64,000 bases of DNA. It comes from an uncultured Luteimonas sp. GTDB taxonomy: Bacteria; Pseudomonadota; Gammaproteobacteria; Xanthomonadales; Xanthomonadaceae. Location: NCBI GenBank assembly GCA_938008415.1, contig CALLKI010000009.1, forward strand, positions 1 through 64,000, written 5' to 3'. Positions 45,871 to 54,958 of the stretch are shown here, piece by piece (position 1 is the stretch's first letter; every line of letters begins with the position of its first letter). Under the pieces are notes generated by a model. It did no database searches. It had not been told where the DNA came from and saw nothing but the letters and a program-made list of their open reading frames with translations. The position numbers and the translations under genes were made by a program.

Positions 45871-46776
45871 TCAGGCTTCCGCCTTCGACAGCTTCAGCGC
45901 CTTCTCCAGCACCGCGAACAGGCGCGAGAACTCCGCGCTCATCAGCGCGAAGCGCGCGTCCAGTTCGGCATGCAGGTCCTCGCGCTCGGTGGACTCGAGG
46001 TGCTCGACCGCGCCGTCGAGGAGCTTGAACTTGCGCACCACCAGGTCCTCGCCGAGCACGAACGAGACGTGGTCGTCGAGGGTGAGCGCCAGCCGCGTGG
46101 CCTGCTTGCCGGCCTCGAGGTGGCGCATGATCTCGTCGCTGCGCAGGTCGTGGCGCTGGCACTTGACCACCGCGCCGTGGTCCACCGGGTCGCGCAGCTC
46201 GCATTCCTCGCCGAGCGACAGGCCGTCCGGGAGCGGGTCGCCGGCGAGCCAACCGGTCATCACCGCGCGCGGCGCGACCTCGGCGTTGAGCGGCAGCGCC
46301 GGGAAACTGCCCATGGCGTGGCGCAGTTCCGACACCACCGCCTCGCCGGCCTTGCGGCTCGAGGTGTCCACCGCGCACACGCCGTGCGCCAGGTCGATCA
46401 GCGCGTCGGTGCGCGAGGGACGGACGAAGGCGCGCGGCAGCAGCTCGTGCACCAGTTCCTCCCTGATCCGCCTGCGCATCCGCCCGCCCGGGCGGCGGCC
46501 TTCCTTCTCCTCCATCTCGGCGAGCTTCTTCGCCAGCTGGTCGTTGACCACGGCCGCCGGCAGCAGCCGGTCCTCGCCGCCGACGGTGACCCAGATCGCG
46601 TTGCCGACGCGGTGTGACAGCACCTCGCTGTCGCGCCCGAACGGCGGCACGAAGCCGCGCGAGGACAGCTCGAGCGGGCCGACCGGCTTGAGCGGGTGGT
46701 CGGCGAGCAGTTCCTCGAGCCGCGAGAAGTCCAGCGAGGTCGGGAAGCGGAACAGCGTGAGGTTGCGGAAGAACAT
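45871..46776 (-). CDS. rdgC: RdgC, recombination-associated DNA-binding protein
   Basis: RdgC forms a ring around double-stranded DNA and limits RecA activity. The 301-aa protein is of standard length and matches throughout: MFFRNLTLFRFP, DHPLKPVGPLELSSRGFVPPFG, a helical arm KKLAEMEEKEGRRPGGRMRRRIREELVHELLPRAFVRPSRTDALID, and FKLLDGAVEHLESTEREDLHAELDARFALMSAEFSRL. The downstream metallopeptidase gene is close. The 244-base gap upstream, 46777-47020, holds a palindrome of the dispersed family (46895-46917). Confidence 0.96.
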   Translation of the reverse strand: MFFRNLTLFRFPTSLDFSRLEELLADHPLKPVGPLELSSRGFVPPFGRDSEVLSHRVGNAIWVTVGGEDRLLPAAVVNDQLAKKLAEMEEKEGRRPGGRMRRRIREELVHELLPRAFVRPSRTDALIDLAHGVCAVDTSSRKAGEAVVSELRHAMGSFPALPLNAEVAPRAVMTGWLAGDPLPDGLSLGEECELRDPVDHGAVVKCQRHDLRSDEIMRHLEAGKQATRLALTLDDHVSFVLGEDLVVRKFKLLDGAVEHLESTEREDLHAELDARFALMSAEFSRLFAVLEKALKLSKAEA

Positions 46777-46894
46777 CGGGAAACCTGGTCGGGGGAAGGG
46801 AAGATGCGGACTGTCGGGAACGGGAATGGCACGCGGTCATGCCATCGCGGTGATCCGGTTCCATCCCGCCTGCGGCGGATTGCCCCCGCCCCAG

Positions 46895-46917
46895 CCCTCC
46901 CCCGCGGACGGGGGTGG
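46895..46917. repeat. dispersed GC-rich palindrome, rdgC-ttcA gap
   Basis: CCCTCCCCCG (46895-46904) pairs with CGGGGGTGG (46909-46917) around a 4-base loop. This is a diverged copy of the family in the gene-free gap downstream of ttcA. Confidence 0.5.
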
Positions 46918-47020
46918 CAGACCGCCACCTCCCGCCGCATGCGGGGTGTGGCCGGGAGGAAGCGGGACATGGACGGCCTCCCGGCACGTGCCGGGAAGGA
47001 GGCAGGCACGGCTGCGCATG

Positions 47021-47929
47021 TCAGTGGCCGCCGCCGTCGTCGGGCTGCCCGGCCGGCGTGCCGGCGAGCCAGGTGTGCGCGTCCGGCATGGCGCCGTCGC
47101 CACGGCGGCCGAGCGAGAGGAAGTCGAACAGCTTCGGGTCGGCCAGCTGCGAGGGCCGGACGTCGGCCAGCGCGCGGGCGATGTTCTCGATGCGGCCTGG
47201 GAACTCGCGCTCCCATGCCTCGAGCATCCGCCTCACCTGCCTGCGCTGCAGGTTCTCCTGCGAGCCGCACAGGTTGCAGGGGATGATCGGGAAGCCGCGC
47301 ATTTCCGCGTAGGCGGCGATGTCCTCCTCGCGCACGTAGGCCAGCGGGCGGATCACCACGTGCCGGCCGTCGTCGCTGAGCAGCTTCGGCGGCATGCCGC
47401 TGATCTTCGCGTGGAAGAACAGGTTGAGGAAGAACGTCGCCACCATGTCGTCGCGGTGGTGGCCGAGCGCGATCTTGGTGATCCCGTTCTCCGCCGCCCA
47501 GGTGTACAGCGCGCCGCGGCGCAGCCGCGAGCACAGAGAGCACATGGTCTTGCCTTCCGGGATCACCCGGGTGACCACCGAGTAGGTGTCCTGCTCGATG
47601 ATGTGGAAGTCCACGCCGATCGAGCGCAGGTACTCCGGCAGCACGTGCTCCGGGAAGCCGGGCTGCTTCTGGTCGAGGTTGACCGCGACGATCGAGAACG
47701 ACACCGGCGCCTTCTTCTGCAGCTGCAGCAGGATATCCAGCATCGTGTAGCTGTCCTTGCCGCCGGACAGGCAGACCATGACCCGGTCGCCGTCCTCGAT
47801 CATCCCGTAGTCCGCGATCGCGCGGCCCACCAGGTGGCGCAGGCGCTTGGCCAGCTTGTCGGCCTCGCGCGCGGCGCGGCGGCCGGGCTTGCGCGGCACG
47901 GGATCCGGCAGGGGAAGGACGGTGCTCAT
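47021..47929 (-). CDS. ttcA: TtcA, tRNA 2-thiocytidine(32) synthetase
   Basis: TtcA thiolates cytidine 32 of several tRNAs using ATP and an iron-sulfur cluster. The 302-aa protein has the PP-loop SGGKDSYTMLD, the two cluster-binding pairs CSLC and CNLC, and GHHRDDMVATFFLNLFF. The Ala/Gly/Asp-rich C-terminus is variable in the family. ATG 47929 is preceded directly by a -10-like TAGAAT (47936-47941) and has no Shine-Dalgarno sequence. fbp is transcribed divergently; its start is 121 bases away. Confidence 0.95.
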   Translation of the reverse strand: MSTVLPLPDPVPRKPGRRAAREADKLAKRLRHLVGRAIADYGMIEDGDRVMVCLSGGKDSYTMLDILLQLQKKAPVSFSIVAVNLDQKQPGFPEHVLPEYLRSIGVDFHIIEQDTYSVVTRVIPEGKTMCSLCSRLRRGALYTWAAENGITKIALGHHRDDMVATFFLNLFFHAKISGMPPKLLSDDGRHVVIRPLAYVREEDIAAYAEMRGFPIIPCNLCGSQENLQRRQVRRMLEAWEREFPGRIENIARALADVRPSQLADPKLFDFLSLGRRGDGAMPDAHTWLAGTPAGQPDDGGGH

Positions 47930-47935
47930 GCGCGA

Positions 47936-47941
47936 ATTCTA
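47936..47941 (-). promoter_or_regulatory. -10-like hexamer of ttcA (leaderless start)
   Basis: TAGAAT on the minus strand (five of six positions) ends 6 bases before ATG 47929. The transcript would begin at the start codon. Confidence 0.45.
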
Positions 47942-48050
47942 CCGCCCGCCCCCCGCCCGCGGTGGCCGGCCGCGCGCGGGGCTGCCGTTTGCGCGCGAAG
48001 CGGCGACAATTCCATGCCGTCGCCCGTCCAGTCTTCCGGAGTCCATCGCC

Positions 48051-49082
48051 GTGTCCGCAACCTCCCTCACCCGTTTCCTGATCGAGGCCCAGCGCGCCGG
48101 CCAGCTCAACGCGGAGCTGCGCCTGCTGATCGAGGTCGTCGCCCGCGCCTGCAAGCGCATCTCGGTCGCCGTCGGCAAGGGCGCCCTGAGCGACGTGCTC
48201 GGCGACGCGGTCAGCGGCAGCGGCGCCAGCAGCATCAACGTCCAGGGCGAGGCGCAGAAGAAGCTCGACGTGCTGTCCAACGAGATCCTGCTGGAGGCCA
48301 ACGCCTGGGGCGGCCACCTCGCCGCCTGCGCCTCGGAGGAGATGGAGCACTGCCAGCCGATCCCCGACGCCTATCCGCGCGGCAACTACCTGCTGCTGTT
48401 CGACCCGCTCGACGGCAGCAGCAACATCGACGTCAACGTCTCCATCGGCACCATCTTCTCGGTGCTGCGCGCGCGGGACGACGCCGGCGAGCCGCGCGAC
48501 GAGCACTTCCTGCAGCCGGGCCGCGACCAGGTCGCCGCGGGCTACTGCATCTACGGGCCGAGCACGCTGCTGGTGCTGACCGTCGGCCACGGCACCCACG
48601 TCTTCACCCTGGACCGCGAGCAGGGCTCGTTCGTGCTGACCCGGCGCGACGTGCGGATCCCGGAGCAGACGAAGGAATTCGCCATCAACATGTCCAACCA
48701 GCGCCACTGGGAGGCGCCGATGCAGGCCTACGTCGCCGACCTGCTCGCCGGCAGGGAAGGCCCGCGCGGCAAGGACTTCAACATGCGCTGGGTCGCGTCC
48801 ATGGTGGCCGACGTGCACCGGATCCTGACCCGCGGCGGGATCTTCATCTACCCGTGGGACCGCAAGGACCCGTCCAAGCCCGGCAAGCTGCGGCTGATGT
48901 ACGAGGCCAACCCGATGGCCATGCTGGTCGAGCAGGCCGGTGGCGCGGCGTACGACGGCCGCCGCCGGATCCTCGACATCCAGCCCGAGAGCCTACACCA
49001 GAGGGTGCCGGTGTTCCTCGGCTCCAAGGAGGAGGTGGAGACGGCGGTCCGCTACCACCTCGAGCACGACGCGCGCGGCTGA
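48051..49082 (+). CDS. fbp: class 1 fructose-1,6-bisphosphatase
   Basis: Fbp removes the 1-phosphate from fructose 1,6-bisphosphate in gluconeogenesis. The 343-aa protein matches: SLTRFLIE, ACKRISVAVGKG, VQGEAQKKLDVLSNEIL, the metal site SEEMEHCQP and LLFDPLDGSSNIDVNVSIGTIFS, and IYPWDRKDPSKPGKLRLMYEANPMAMLVEQAGG. GTG 48051 is used: GGAG lies about 9 bases before it, and the resulting N-terminus fits Xanthomonas proteins. A -10-like GACAAT lies at 48005-48010. An insertion of a few residues (SGSGASS) widens the loop before VQGEAQ. Confidence 0.95.
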   Translation: MSATSLTRFLIEAQRAGQLNAELRLLIEVVARACKRISVAVGKGALSDVLGDAVSGSGASSINVQGEAQKKLDVLSNEILLEANAWGGHLAACASEEMEHCQPIPDAYPRGNYLLLFDPLDGSSNIDVNVSIGTIFSVLRARDDAGEPRDEHFLQPGRDQVAAGYCIYGPSTLLVLTVGHGTHVFTLDREQGSFVLTRRDVRIPEQTKEFAINMSNQRHWEAPMQAYVADLLAGREGPRGKDFNMRWVASMVADVHRILTRGGIFIYPWDRKDPSKPGKLRLMYEANPMAMLVEQAGGAAYDGRRRILDIQPESLHQRVPVFLGSKEEVETAVRYHLEHDARG

Positions 49083-49118
49083 TTCCACGGCGCGCCCCGC
49101 TGCGTGTAACCTGCGGCC

Positions 49119-49325
49119 ATGCTGCCGATCGACCCCGCAGATGCCTCACGCCGGCTCGCCGAACTGCGGGTCGAGCACCGCGACCTGGACCTGTTGATCG
49201 CCAGGCTGCAATCCGACGTCACCGTGGACGAACTGGCGATCAAGCGCCTGAAGAAGCGCAAGCTCCAGCTCAAGGACATGATCACGCGGCTGGAGTCGTC
49301 GCTGATCCCCGACGAGCCGGCCTGA
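49119..49325 (+). CDS. YdcH-like (DUF465) small coiled-coil protein
   Basis: The 68-aa protein has the DUF465 pattern: an N-terminal helix with RLAELRVEHRDLDLLIARL, a short bend and a second helix KRLKKRKLQLKDMITRLE, forming an antiparallel coiled coil. Function is unknown. ATG 49119 follows TAACCT by 6 bases with no Shine-Dalgarno sequence, so it may be leaderless, or it may be read through from fbp, 36 bases upstream. It converges with a regulator gene 15 bases downstream. Confidence 0.85.
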   Translation: MLPIDPADASRRLAELRVEHRDLDLLIARLQSDVTVDELAIKRLKKRKLQLKDMITRLESSLIPDEPA

Positions 49326-49340
49326 ACCCTGCGCCGCGGC

Positions 49341-50456
49341 TCAGCCCCCGGCGGCGGCCACGGCAGCCAGCAGCCGCATCAGCGCCGCCTGCCCGCGCGC
49401 GCCGGTCTTGTCGTAGATCACCTTGAGCCGCGCCTGGGCGGTGGACGCCGTGATGCCGCAGGCCGCGGCCGCCGCGGCGACGGCGCCGGCGGCATACAGC
49501 CCGGCGGCGAAGGCGGCTTCCGCGCGGGTCAGTCCGAACAGTTCGCGCAGCGCCCCGGCGAGCCCGGGACGGTCCCCGCCCACCGGCAGCAGGAACAGCA
49601 GGGCGGCCACGCCGTCCACGGCGCCGCCGTGCAGCGGGTGGATCCGGCCCACGAGCGCGCCATGGCCGCCGGCGTCACGCAACACCACGACCCCGGCGCA
49701 CCGCCGCGAGGCATCCCCGTCCATGCCCGCGGTCGCCTCCTGGACCGCCTGGCGCAGGCTGGCGCCATCGGTCACCGCGTCCGGCCGGCCGTCGGCAAGG
49801 CGCAGCACCCCGCCTTCCGACAGCAGCGCCTCGGCGGCGGCGTTGCGGCGCAGGACCCGGCCGCCGGCGTCGAGCGCCAGCATCGCCACGGGGTTGGCCG
49901 CGATCGCCGCTTCCAGCTGGCCCACGCGCCGCTGCAGGGAACCGAGGCGGTCGAGGATGGCCCAGGCGTTCGCCCAGTGCGGCGCCACCGCGCGGACCAG
50001 CGCGAGCACATCGTCCGGGAACGGCGGCAGCCGCCCGCTGCGCGAGAGCGTCATCAGCACCACGCCTTCGGCGTCGGCCCGGGCGCACAGCGCCAGCGAC
50101 TGCTCCACGTCGATCCGGCGCAGGAACTCGTTGTAGTAGCGCGAACGCCGCAGCTCCCCGCGCGGGGCCGCGTCGTCGCTGTCCAGCGCGGCACCGGCAC
50201 GCATCAGGTGGCGGGTGCGGTTGACCCAGAGGTTGTCACGCCCGTACTCCGCCTCGTACGCGCGGGCCATGGACGGGTCGGCGCCCAGCATCAGCCCGAT
50301 GCGCCCATCGGGATGGCCGCTGTCGTGCACCAGCACCGTGCCGACGTGGCTGCCGGTGGCTGCGCACATCGCCCGGCAGAAATCCTCCAGCCGGGCCGGC
50401 TCGAGGGTTGCCGCGTACAGCGGTTCCAGCAACGCGGCCAGCTTCGCCTCGCCCAT
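49341..50456 (-). CDS. LuxR-type helix-turn-helix regulator
   Basis: The 371-aa protein has a GAF/PAS-like N-terminal two-thirds (sensor, e.g. AIAANPVAMLALDAGGRVLRRNAAAEALL, a PAS-like segment) and a C-terminal LuxR-type DNA-binding helix set: LRELFGLTRAEAAFAAGLYAAGAVAAAAAACGITASTAQARLKVIYDKTGARGQAALMRLL. The 'LT.AEA...GITASTAQ..LK.IY.KTG' frame is clear, though alanine-rich. Ligand and targets are unknown. The downstream gene-free gap before plsB (50457-50709) shows only C/G-rich sequence. Confidence 0.85.
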   Translation of the reverse strand: MGEAKLAALLEPLYAATLEPARLEDFCRAMCAATGSHVGTVLVHDSGHPDGRIGLMLGADPSMARAYEAEYGRDNLWVNRTRHLMRAGAALDSDDAAPRGELRRSRYYNEFLRRIDVEQSLALCARADAEGVVLMTLSRSGRLPPFPDDVLALVRAVAPHWANAWAILDRLGSLQRRVGQLEAAIAANPVAMLALDAGGRVLRRNAAAEALLSEGGVLRLADGRPDAVTDGASLRQAVQEATAGMDGDASRRCAGVVVLRDAGGHGALVGRIHPLHGGAVDGVAALLFLLPVGGDRPGLAGALRELFGLTRAEAAFAAGLYAAGAVAAAAAACGITASTAQARLKVIYDKTGARGQAALMRLLAAVAAAGG

Positions 50457-50709
50457 CGTCCGGATCGCCCCCCGTCAGCCCCTGGAACCGGAGTATCCGG
50501 AACCTCAAGCATCACGCAAGACTTCCCGGGTCCGCCGGACCGGTGACGGTGGCATGGCACCGCGCCACCCGTCCCGGAGAACGAAACGAATCGAAGAACG
50601 ATCCCGGGATCGAAATGCCGCGGGAGTCCTGCGGCACCACCGGCCACTACGGCTTCCGGGCCCGCGCCGCGCGGGTGCGTTCCGCGCGGCGCCCCGCCGG
50701 TCCGGCGGC

Positions 50710-53577
50710 TCAGGCCGCCGGCGCGTCCGGCGCGGGCCGCGCGGCCTCCGGGCTGATCTTCTCGATGGTGTGGCGCAGCTCGCGGCCGAGGATCACCTTG
50801 GCGTCCTTGGCCACCGCGTCCAGGCGCTCGTCGAACACCAGCTTGCTGTTCCCGTCCAGCCGCACCAGCCCCAGCTCGCGCAGCTTCTGGATGAAGCCGC
50901 GGAACAGCGCCCTGTCGAAGAACTCCGGCGCCGCCGGCGCGTACAGCAGGCTCAGCCGCTGCGCCGCCAGCTGGCACAGGCCCTCCAGCTCCGCCGCGCC
51001 GAGCACGCCGGAGCCGTTCTTGACCAGCACCGAGATCGCGATGTAGTAGCGCTCGAACGCCTGCTGCAGCGGGTGCCCCAGCGCGCGCAGCCGGAACACC
51101 TCGTCGGACTGGCCGCTGTTGCGGGCGAGGATGCCGCCGTCCTCGTCGCTGACCTGCTGCAGCAGGCCCTCGCGGACGAACACGTCGATGGTGCGGTCGA
51201 TGCGCACGGCAAACCCGTCCTCGTCCCACGGCAGGAACAGCTCGGACTGCAGGAACGGGTACACCGAACGGCCGATCCGGCGCAGGCTCTCGCGCGACAT
51301 GCGCCGGTTGTTCTGGAAGCAGCAGGCGATCCAGGCCGACGCGGTGAACAGGTGCAGCACGTTGTTGCGGAAATAGCTCAGCAGCACCGCGTCCTCGTCG
51401 CCGACGGTGAGCACGTCGCCAAGCGGGTGCGACACCCTGCGCAGCACGCCGATCTCCTCGCCATGGGCCACGATCTCCTCCGGCGTGTGCGGGGTCACCG
51501 TCACCCGGTCGGAATACGGCACCTCGGCCAGCAGCTTCTTCGCCAGCGCGATCTGCTCCAGCAGGTCGCTCTCGCCCATCGCGTGCTTGGGCGTGGACAG
51601 CAGCGCCAGCGCCAGCAGGTTGATCGGGTTGACGTCGGCGGCGCGGTTGATGTTCTCCTGGATCTTCAGGGCGACGGCGTCCACCGTGCGCGACAGCCAT
51701 TCCGGCTTCTCGTCCTCGGCCAGCGGCCGGCCGTCCCACTCGCCGGCGTGCTCGGCGAGCAGGTCGTTGAGCGCGATCGGCTCGCCGAAGTTCACCACCA
51801 CCTGGCCGTAGTTCTCGCGCAGCACCTTCGGGATGCCGGCGAGCAGCACCCAGATCGACTCCTTCTCCTTGGGCTTGCCGCTGAGCTCGTCGAGGTAGCT
51901 CTTGCCCTCCATCAGCTTCTCGTAGCCGATGTACACCGGCTGGAACACCACCGGGCGGGTCGGCTGGCGCAGGAACGCGCGCACCGTCATCGCGATCATG
52001 CCGCCCTTGGGCTGCAGCAGACGGCCGGTGCGCGAGCGCCCGCCCTCGACGAAGTACTCGATGGAGTAGCCGCCGGCGATCAGCTGCGCCACGTACTCGG
52101 CCAGCACCGCCGAGTACAGCGCCGAGCCGCGGAACGAGCGGCGGATGAAGAACGCGCCGCCCTTGCGCAGCAGCGAGCCGACCACCGGCAGGTTGAGGTT
52201 GATGCCGGCGACGATGTGCGGCGGCACGATGCCCTCGGTGTACAGCAGGTAGGACAGCAGCAGGTAGTCCATGTGGCTGCGGTGGCAGGGCACGTAGACG
52301 ATCTCGTTGCCCGGCGCCACCGACTTGAGGTGGTCGAGGTGGTGGACCAGCACGCCGCGGTAGATGCGGTTCCACACCGAGGTCAGCAGGAACGAGGCCG
52401 AGCGCACCACCGGGTGCGAGTAGTCGGCGGCGATCTCGTAGGCCATCGCGTGGGCCTTCTTCCAGGCCTCCTCCAGGGAGCAGTTGTCGCGCCGCGCCTG
52501 GTCGGCGATGGCCTCCTTCACCTGCGGCGCCGCCAGCACCTTGTCGATCAGCAGCCGCCGGGTGGACAGGTCCGGGCCGATCACCGCCTCGCGGATGCGG
52601 TTGAAGTGGGTGCGCAGGACGCGCTGCAGCTTGCGGATCGCGCGCTCGGGCGGCAGCCCCTCCTCGAGGATGCCGCGCACGTCCACCGGCGCGGCGAAAC
52701 GCACCAGGGTGTCGCGGCCGTTGAGCAGGATCGCCAGCGCCCGGCGGAAGCGGCCGACGATCGCCCAGTTCTCCGAGAACAGCACCTTGAACCAGCCGCT
52801 GGCCTTGTCCGGCGAGCGGCCGACGAAGATCGACACCGGCACCAGCTGCACGTCGAGCGCCGGATCGGCGCGGTGCGCGTCGAGCAGGCGTGCCAGCGAC
52901 TCGGAATGGGTCTTCTTCTTCGGCGGCGCCTGGCCGGTGGCCAGCGCGAGCGCGGTGCTGCCGGCGTGGCGGCGCGAGAGCGCGACGTAGGCGCGGCGGC
53001 GCCCGAGCGGGTCTCCCGGCAGCGGCCGCAGCGGCGAGGGCAGGCCCGCCTCGCGGCAGGCCCGCTCGAGGATCAGGGCATTGGACATGCCGTAGTCCTC
53101 GAGCACGTAGCAGACCGGCCGGCCGTCCAGCAGCTCCGGCGGCGACTGCGGCTCGATCCGCAGCGAGATCCAGGGATTGAGCAGTCCGCCCAGCAGCCGG
53201 GCCCACCACGGGCGGCGGCCGCGCGGCTCGCGGCGCGGCGCGGCCAGTCGCACGGCCCCCCCGGCGTCCCCCGCCGGGGCTCCGGCCGCCTCGTCCCCAC
53301 CCGCGGCGGGCAGGACGTCAACGGCATCCTCCGTCGAGGCAGCCCCCTCCCCGGGCGCGGCCGGGGCGCCGGCCGTCCCGGCGGGCGTGGCGGCATCCGC
53401 CGCGCCGGCCGCAGTGGCGGCGGCATCCGCGGGCGCATCCGGAGCATCCGGCATCCCGGAAGCCGTGGCACCGGCTGGCGCCCCGGGGTGGCCCTTCCCG
53501 GCCTTCGGGGCCGGCTTGTCCGGCTCGCCGGGCCCGGCGGGATCGTCGTCGAACAGGGTCGGTTGGATCGGCGTCAT
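50710..53577 (-). CDS. plsB: PlsB, glycerol-3-phosphate acyltransferase
   Basis: PlsB adds the first acyl chain to glycerol 3-phosphate in phospholipid synthesis. The 955-aa protein has acyltransferase motif I His432-Arg-Ser-His-Met-Asp437, motif II (FFIRRSFRG), motif III (YFVEGGRSRTGRL) and motif IV (PVVFQPVYIGYEKLMEG). It is longer than E. coli PlsB (807 aa) mainly through an N-terminal Ala/Pro/Gly/Asp-rich segment of about 115 residues, probably disordered. I chose ATG 53577 (MTPIQPTLF): a -10-like CATAAT ends 7 bases before it; ATG 53586 and a TTG further up are alternatives. A LuxR-type gene lies downstream. Confidence 0.94.
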   Translation of the reverse strand: MTPIQPTLFDDDPAGPGEPDKPAPKAGKGHPGAPAGATASGMPDAPDAPADAAATAAGAADAATPAGTAGAPAAPGEGAASTEDAVDVLPAAGGDEAAGAPAGDAGGAVRLAAPRREPRGRRPWWARLLGGLLNPWISLRIEPQSPPELLDGRPVCYVLEDYGMSNALILERACREAGLPSPLRPLPGDPLGRRRAYVALSRRHAGSTALALATGQAPPKKKTHSESLARLLDAHRADPALDVQLVPVSIFVGRSPDKASGWFKVLFSENWAIVGRFRRALAILLNGRDTLVRFAAPVDVRGILEEGLPPERAIRKLQRVLRTHFNRIREAVIGPDLSTRRLLIDKVLAAPQVKEAIADQARRDNCSLEEAWKKAHAMAYEIAADYSHPVVRSASFLLTSVWNRIYRGVLVHHLDHLKSVAPGNEIVYVPCHRSHMDYLLLSYLLYTEGIVPPHIVAGINLNLPVVGSLLRKGGAFFIRRSFRGSALYSAVLAEYVAQLIAGGYSIEYFVEGGRSRTGRLLQPKGGMIAMTVRAFLRQPTRPVVFQPVYIGYEKLMEGKSYLDELSGKPKEKESIWVLLAGIPKVLRENYGQVVVNFGEPIALNDLLAEHAGEWDGRPLAEDEKPEWLSRTVDAVALKIQENINRAADVNPINLLALALLSTPKHAMGESDLLEQIALAKKLLAEVPYSDRVTVTPHTPEEIVAHGEEIGVLRRVSHPLGDVLTVGDEDAVLLSYFRNNVLHLFTASAWIACCFQNNRRMSRESLRRIGRSVYPFLQSELFLPWDEDGFAVRIDRTIDVFVREGLLQQVSDEDGGILARNSGQSDEVFRLRALGHPLQQAFERYYIAISVLVKNGSGVLGAAELEGLCQLAAQRLSLLYAPAAPEFFDRALFRGFIQKLRELGLVRLDGNSKLVFDERLDAVAKDAKVILGRELRHTIEKISPEAARPAPDAPAA

Positions 53578-53584
53578 CACGGGC

Positions 53585-53590
53585 ATTATG
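53585..53590 (-). promoter_or_regulatory. -10-like hexamer of plsB (decides the start)
   Basis: CATAAT on the minus strand (five of six positions) ends 7 bases before ATG 53577. If it is the promoter, starts upstream at 53586 or 53595 cannot be used, because they lie inside the hexamer. Confidence 0.4.
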
Positions 53591-53619
53591 CCCAAGCCCG
53601 CCCGTGCCCCCCGGCGGGT

Positions 53620-54099
53620 TCAGCCCGCCACCGGCTTTTCCGCGTCGCGGAGGATGGCCACGAACCGGGCCCTGGCCGTGGTCGCGGTGCGGCCGTCGGG
53701 CAGCGGCACCCGGGCGACCAGCGTGGTCCGCGCCCGCCCGCGCCCGCGCAGCGCGGCGATGAATTCCTCCCACGAGGCATCCTCGGCCAGGGTGGCCTCG
53801 GCCTCGATGTCCGCGAACAGCGGGGCGAGGTAGCGGACCTCGCTGTCGGCCACGTACACGTCGGCGTCCAGCCCCGCCTCGCCCACCTTCAGCGTCACCA
53901 GTCCCCACGCGGCCAGGGTCATCAGCGAGACCAGGCTGCCGCCGAAGGCGCAGCCCTTGTCGTTGACGTGCAGCGGCAGCGGCGCGTGCAGGCGCAGGCG
54001 TCCGCCGTCGTAGCCCGCGATCGAGATCCGCATCGCCGCCACCGGCGGCATCGCCCTGTAGTGCGCTTCCAGCGCGCGCAGCGCTTCCGTTTCCGCCAT
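53620..54099 (-). CDS. YiiD C-terminal-type thioesterase-like protein
   Basis: The 159-aa protein has the hot-dog fold pattern of the YiiD C-terminal/DUF4442-like thioesterase group: LHAPLPLHVNDKGCAFGGSLVSLMTLAAWGLVTLKVGEAGLDADVYVADSEVRYLAPL. The 'N-D-K-G-C-A-F-G-G-S' helix start is the typical catalytic region. An in-frame ATG at 54120 would add seven residues; neither start has a good ribosome binding site. Probable substrate is an acyl thioester. It lies just upstream of plsB on the same strand but is separated by the plsB start region, so common control is uncertain. Confidence 0.75.
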   Translation of the reverse strand: MAETEALRALEAHYRAMPPVAAMRISIAGYDGGRLRLHAPLPLHVNDKGCAFGGSLVSLMTLAAWGLVTLKVGEAGLDADVYVADSEVRYLAPLFADIEAEATLAEDASWEEFIAALRGRGRARTTLVARVPLPDGRTATTARARFVAILRDAEKPVAG

Positions 54100-54169
54100 C
54101 GGTTCTTTTTTCCCGTCCATCCGCCCGCCCGGGCTTGCCGCCGCGGTCGCGAGCCACCAAGCTGGAGGC

Positions 54170-54934
54170 ATGGCACCGCACCGTACCACGCCGCCGTTGC
54201 GCGGATGCTACGTCATCTCGCTGCGTCCCGTCGGCGGGCACGATGCCCTGCGCCGCGCTGCGGCCGCGCACGGCGCGAAGCTGCTGGCGCTGTCGCCGTG
54301 GCGGATCGAAGCCCGCGGCGATGCCGGCACGCGCCGGCGGCTGGACGAGGCGCTGGACGCCGACGCGGTGGTCTTCACCAGCCCCAACGCGGTGCGCGCC
54401 GCGGCGGCGCTGCGCCGGCTGCGCCCGGGACGCGGCCAGCCGTGGATCGCCGTCGGCGAAGGCACCGCGCGCGCGTTGCGCCACGCCGGGATCGCGGACG
54501 TGGTGGCGCCGGCGCGCATGGACAGCGAGGGCGTGCTGGCCCTGCCTCCGCTTGCCGACGTGCGCGGCAGGCGGATCGGGCTGGTGACCGCGCCGGGCGG
54601 GCGCGGGGTGATCGCAGCCACCCTGGCCGGGCGCGGTGCCACGGTGCTGCGCGCCGACGTGTACGAGCGGGTGCCGGTGGCGCCGTCGCCGCGCGCCGTC
54701 GCCGCCCTGCGCGCGCTGCGCGGCCGGCCATGGCTGGCGCTGAGCAGCGGCGAGGCGCTGCGCCACGTGCTCGATGCCCTGCCGGCGGACGCGAAGGCTG
54801 TCCTGCTGGGCGCGCGGGTGCTGGCGGCCAGCGCCCGGCTGGCGGCGCAGGCGCGCCAAGCCGGCTTTGCCGACGTGCGTACCGCCACCGATGCGCGGCC
54901 GCGTTCGCTGCTGGCCGCCGCGCTGCAGGAATGA
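54170..54934 (+). CDS. hemD: uroporphyrinogen-III synthase
   Basis: HemD cyclises hydroxymethylbilane to uroporphyrinogen III in heme synthesis. The 254-aa protein has two Rossmann-like lobes: YVISLRPVGGHDALRRAAAAHGAKLLALSPWRIEA, DADAVVFTSPNAVRAAAAL, WIAVGEGTARALRHAGIADVV, then GRRIGLVTAPGGRGVIAATLAGRGATVLRADVYERV and LALSSGEALRHVLDAL. Sequence conservation in this family is low, so the assignment rests on the ordered motifs. The gene is divergent from the thioesterase-like gene, with start codons 70 bases apart. Confidence 0.88.
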   Translation: MAPHRTTPPLRGCYVISLRPVGGHDALRRAAAAHGAKLLALSPWRIEARGDAGTRRRLDEALDADAVVFTSPNAVRAAAALRRLRPGRGQPWIAVGEGTARALRHAGIADVVAPARMDSEGVLALPPLADVRGRRIGLVTAPGGRGVIAATLAGRGATVLRADVYERVPVAPSPRAVAALRALRGRPWLALSSGEALRHVLDALPADAKAVLLGARVLAASARLAAQARQAGFADVRTATDARPRSLLAAALQE

Positions 54935-54958
54935 CCCCCCGCATGGCATAGTCCGCCG

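Noticed and set aside
46398..48818. Minus-strand frame over ttcA, fbp and rdgC
   Set aside because: It runs opposite to or out of frame with three well-matched conserved genes and has no recognisable domain.
50215..54951. 1578-codon plus-strand frame across plsB and hemD
   Set aside because: It spans known genes on both strands and is a composition artefact of the GC-rich sequence.
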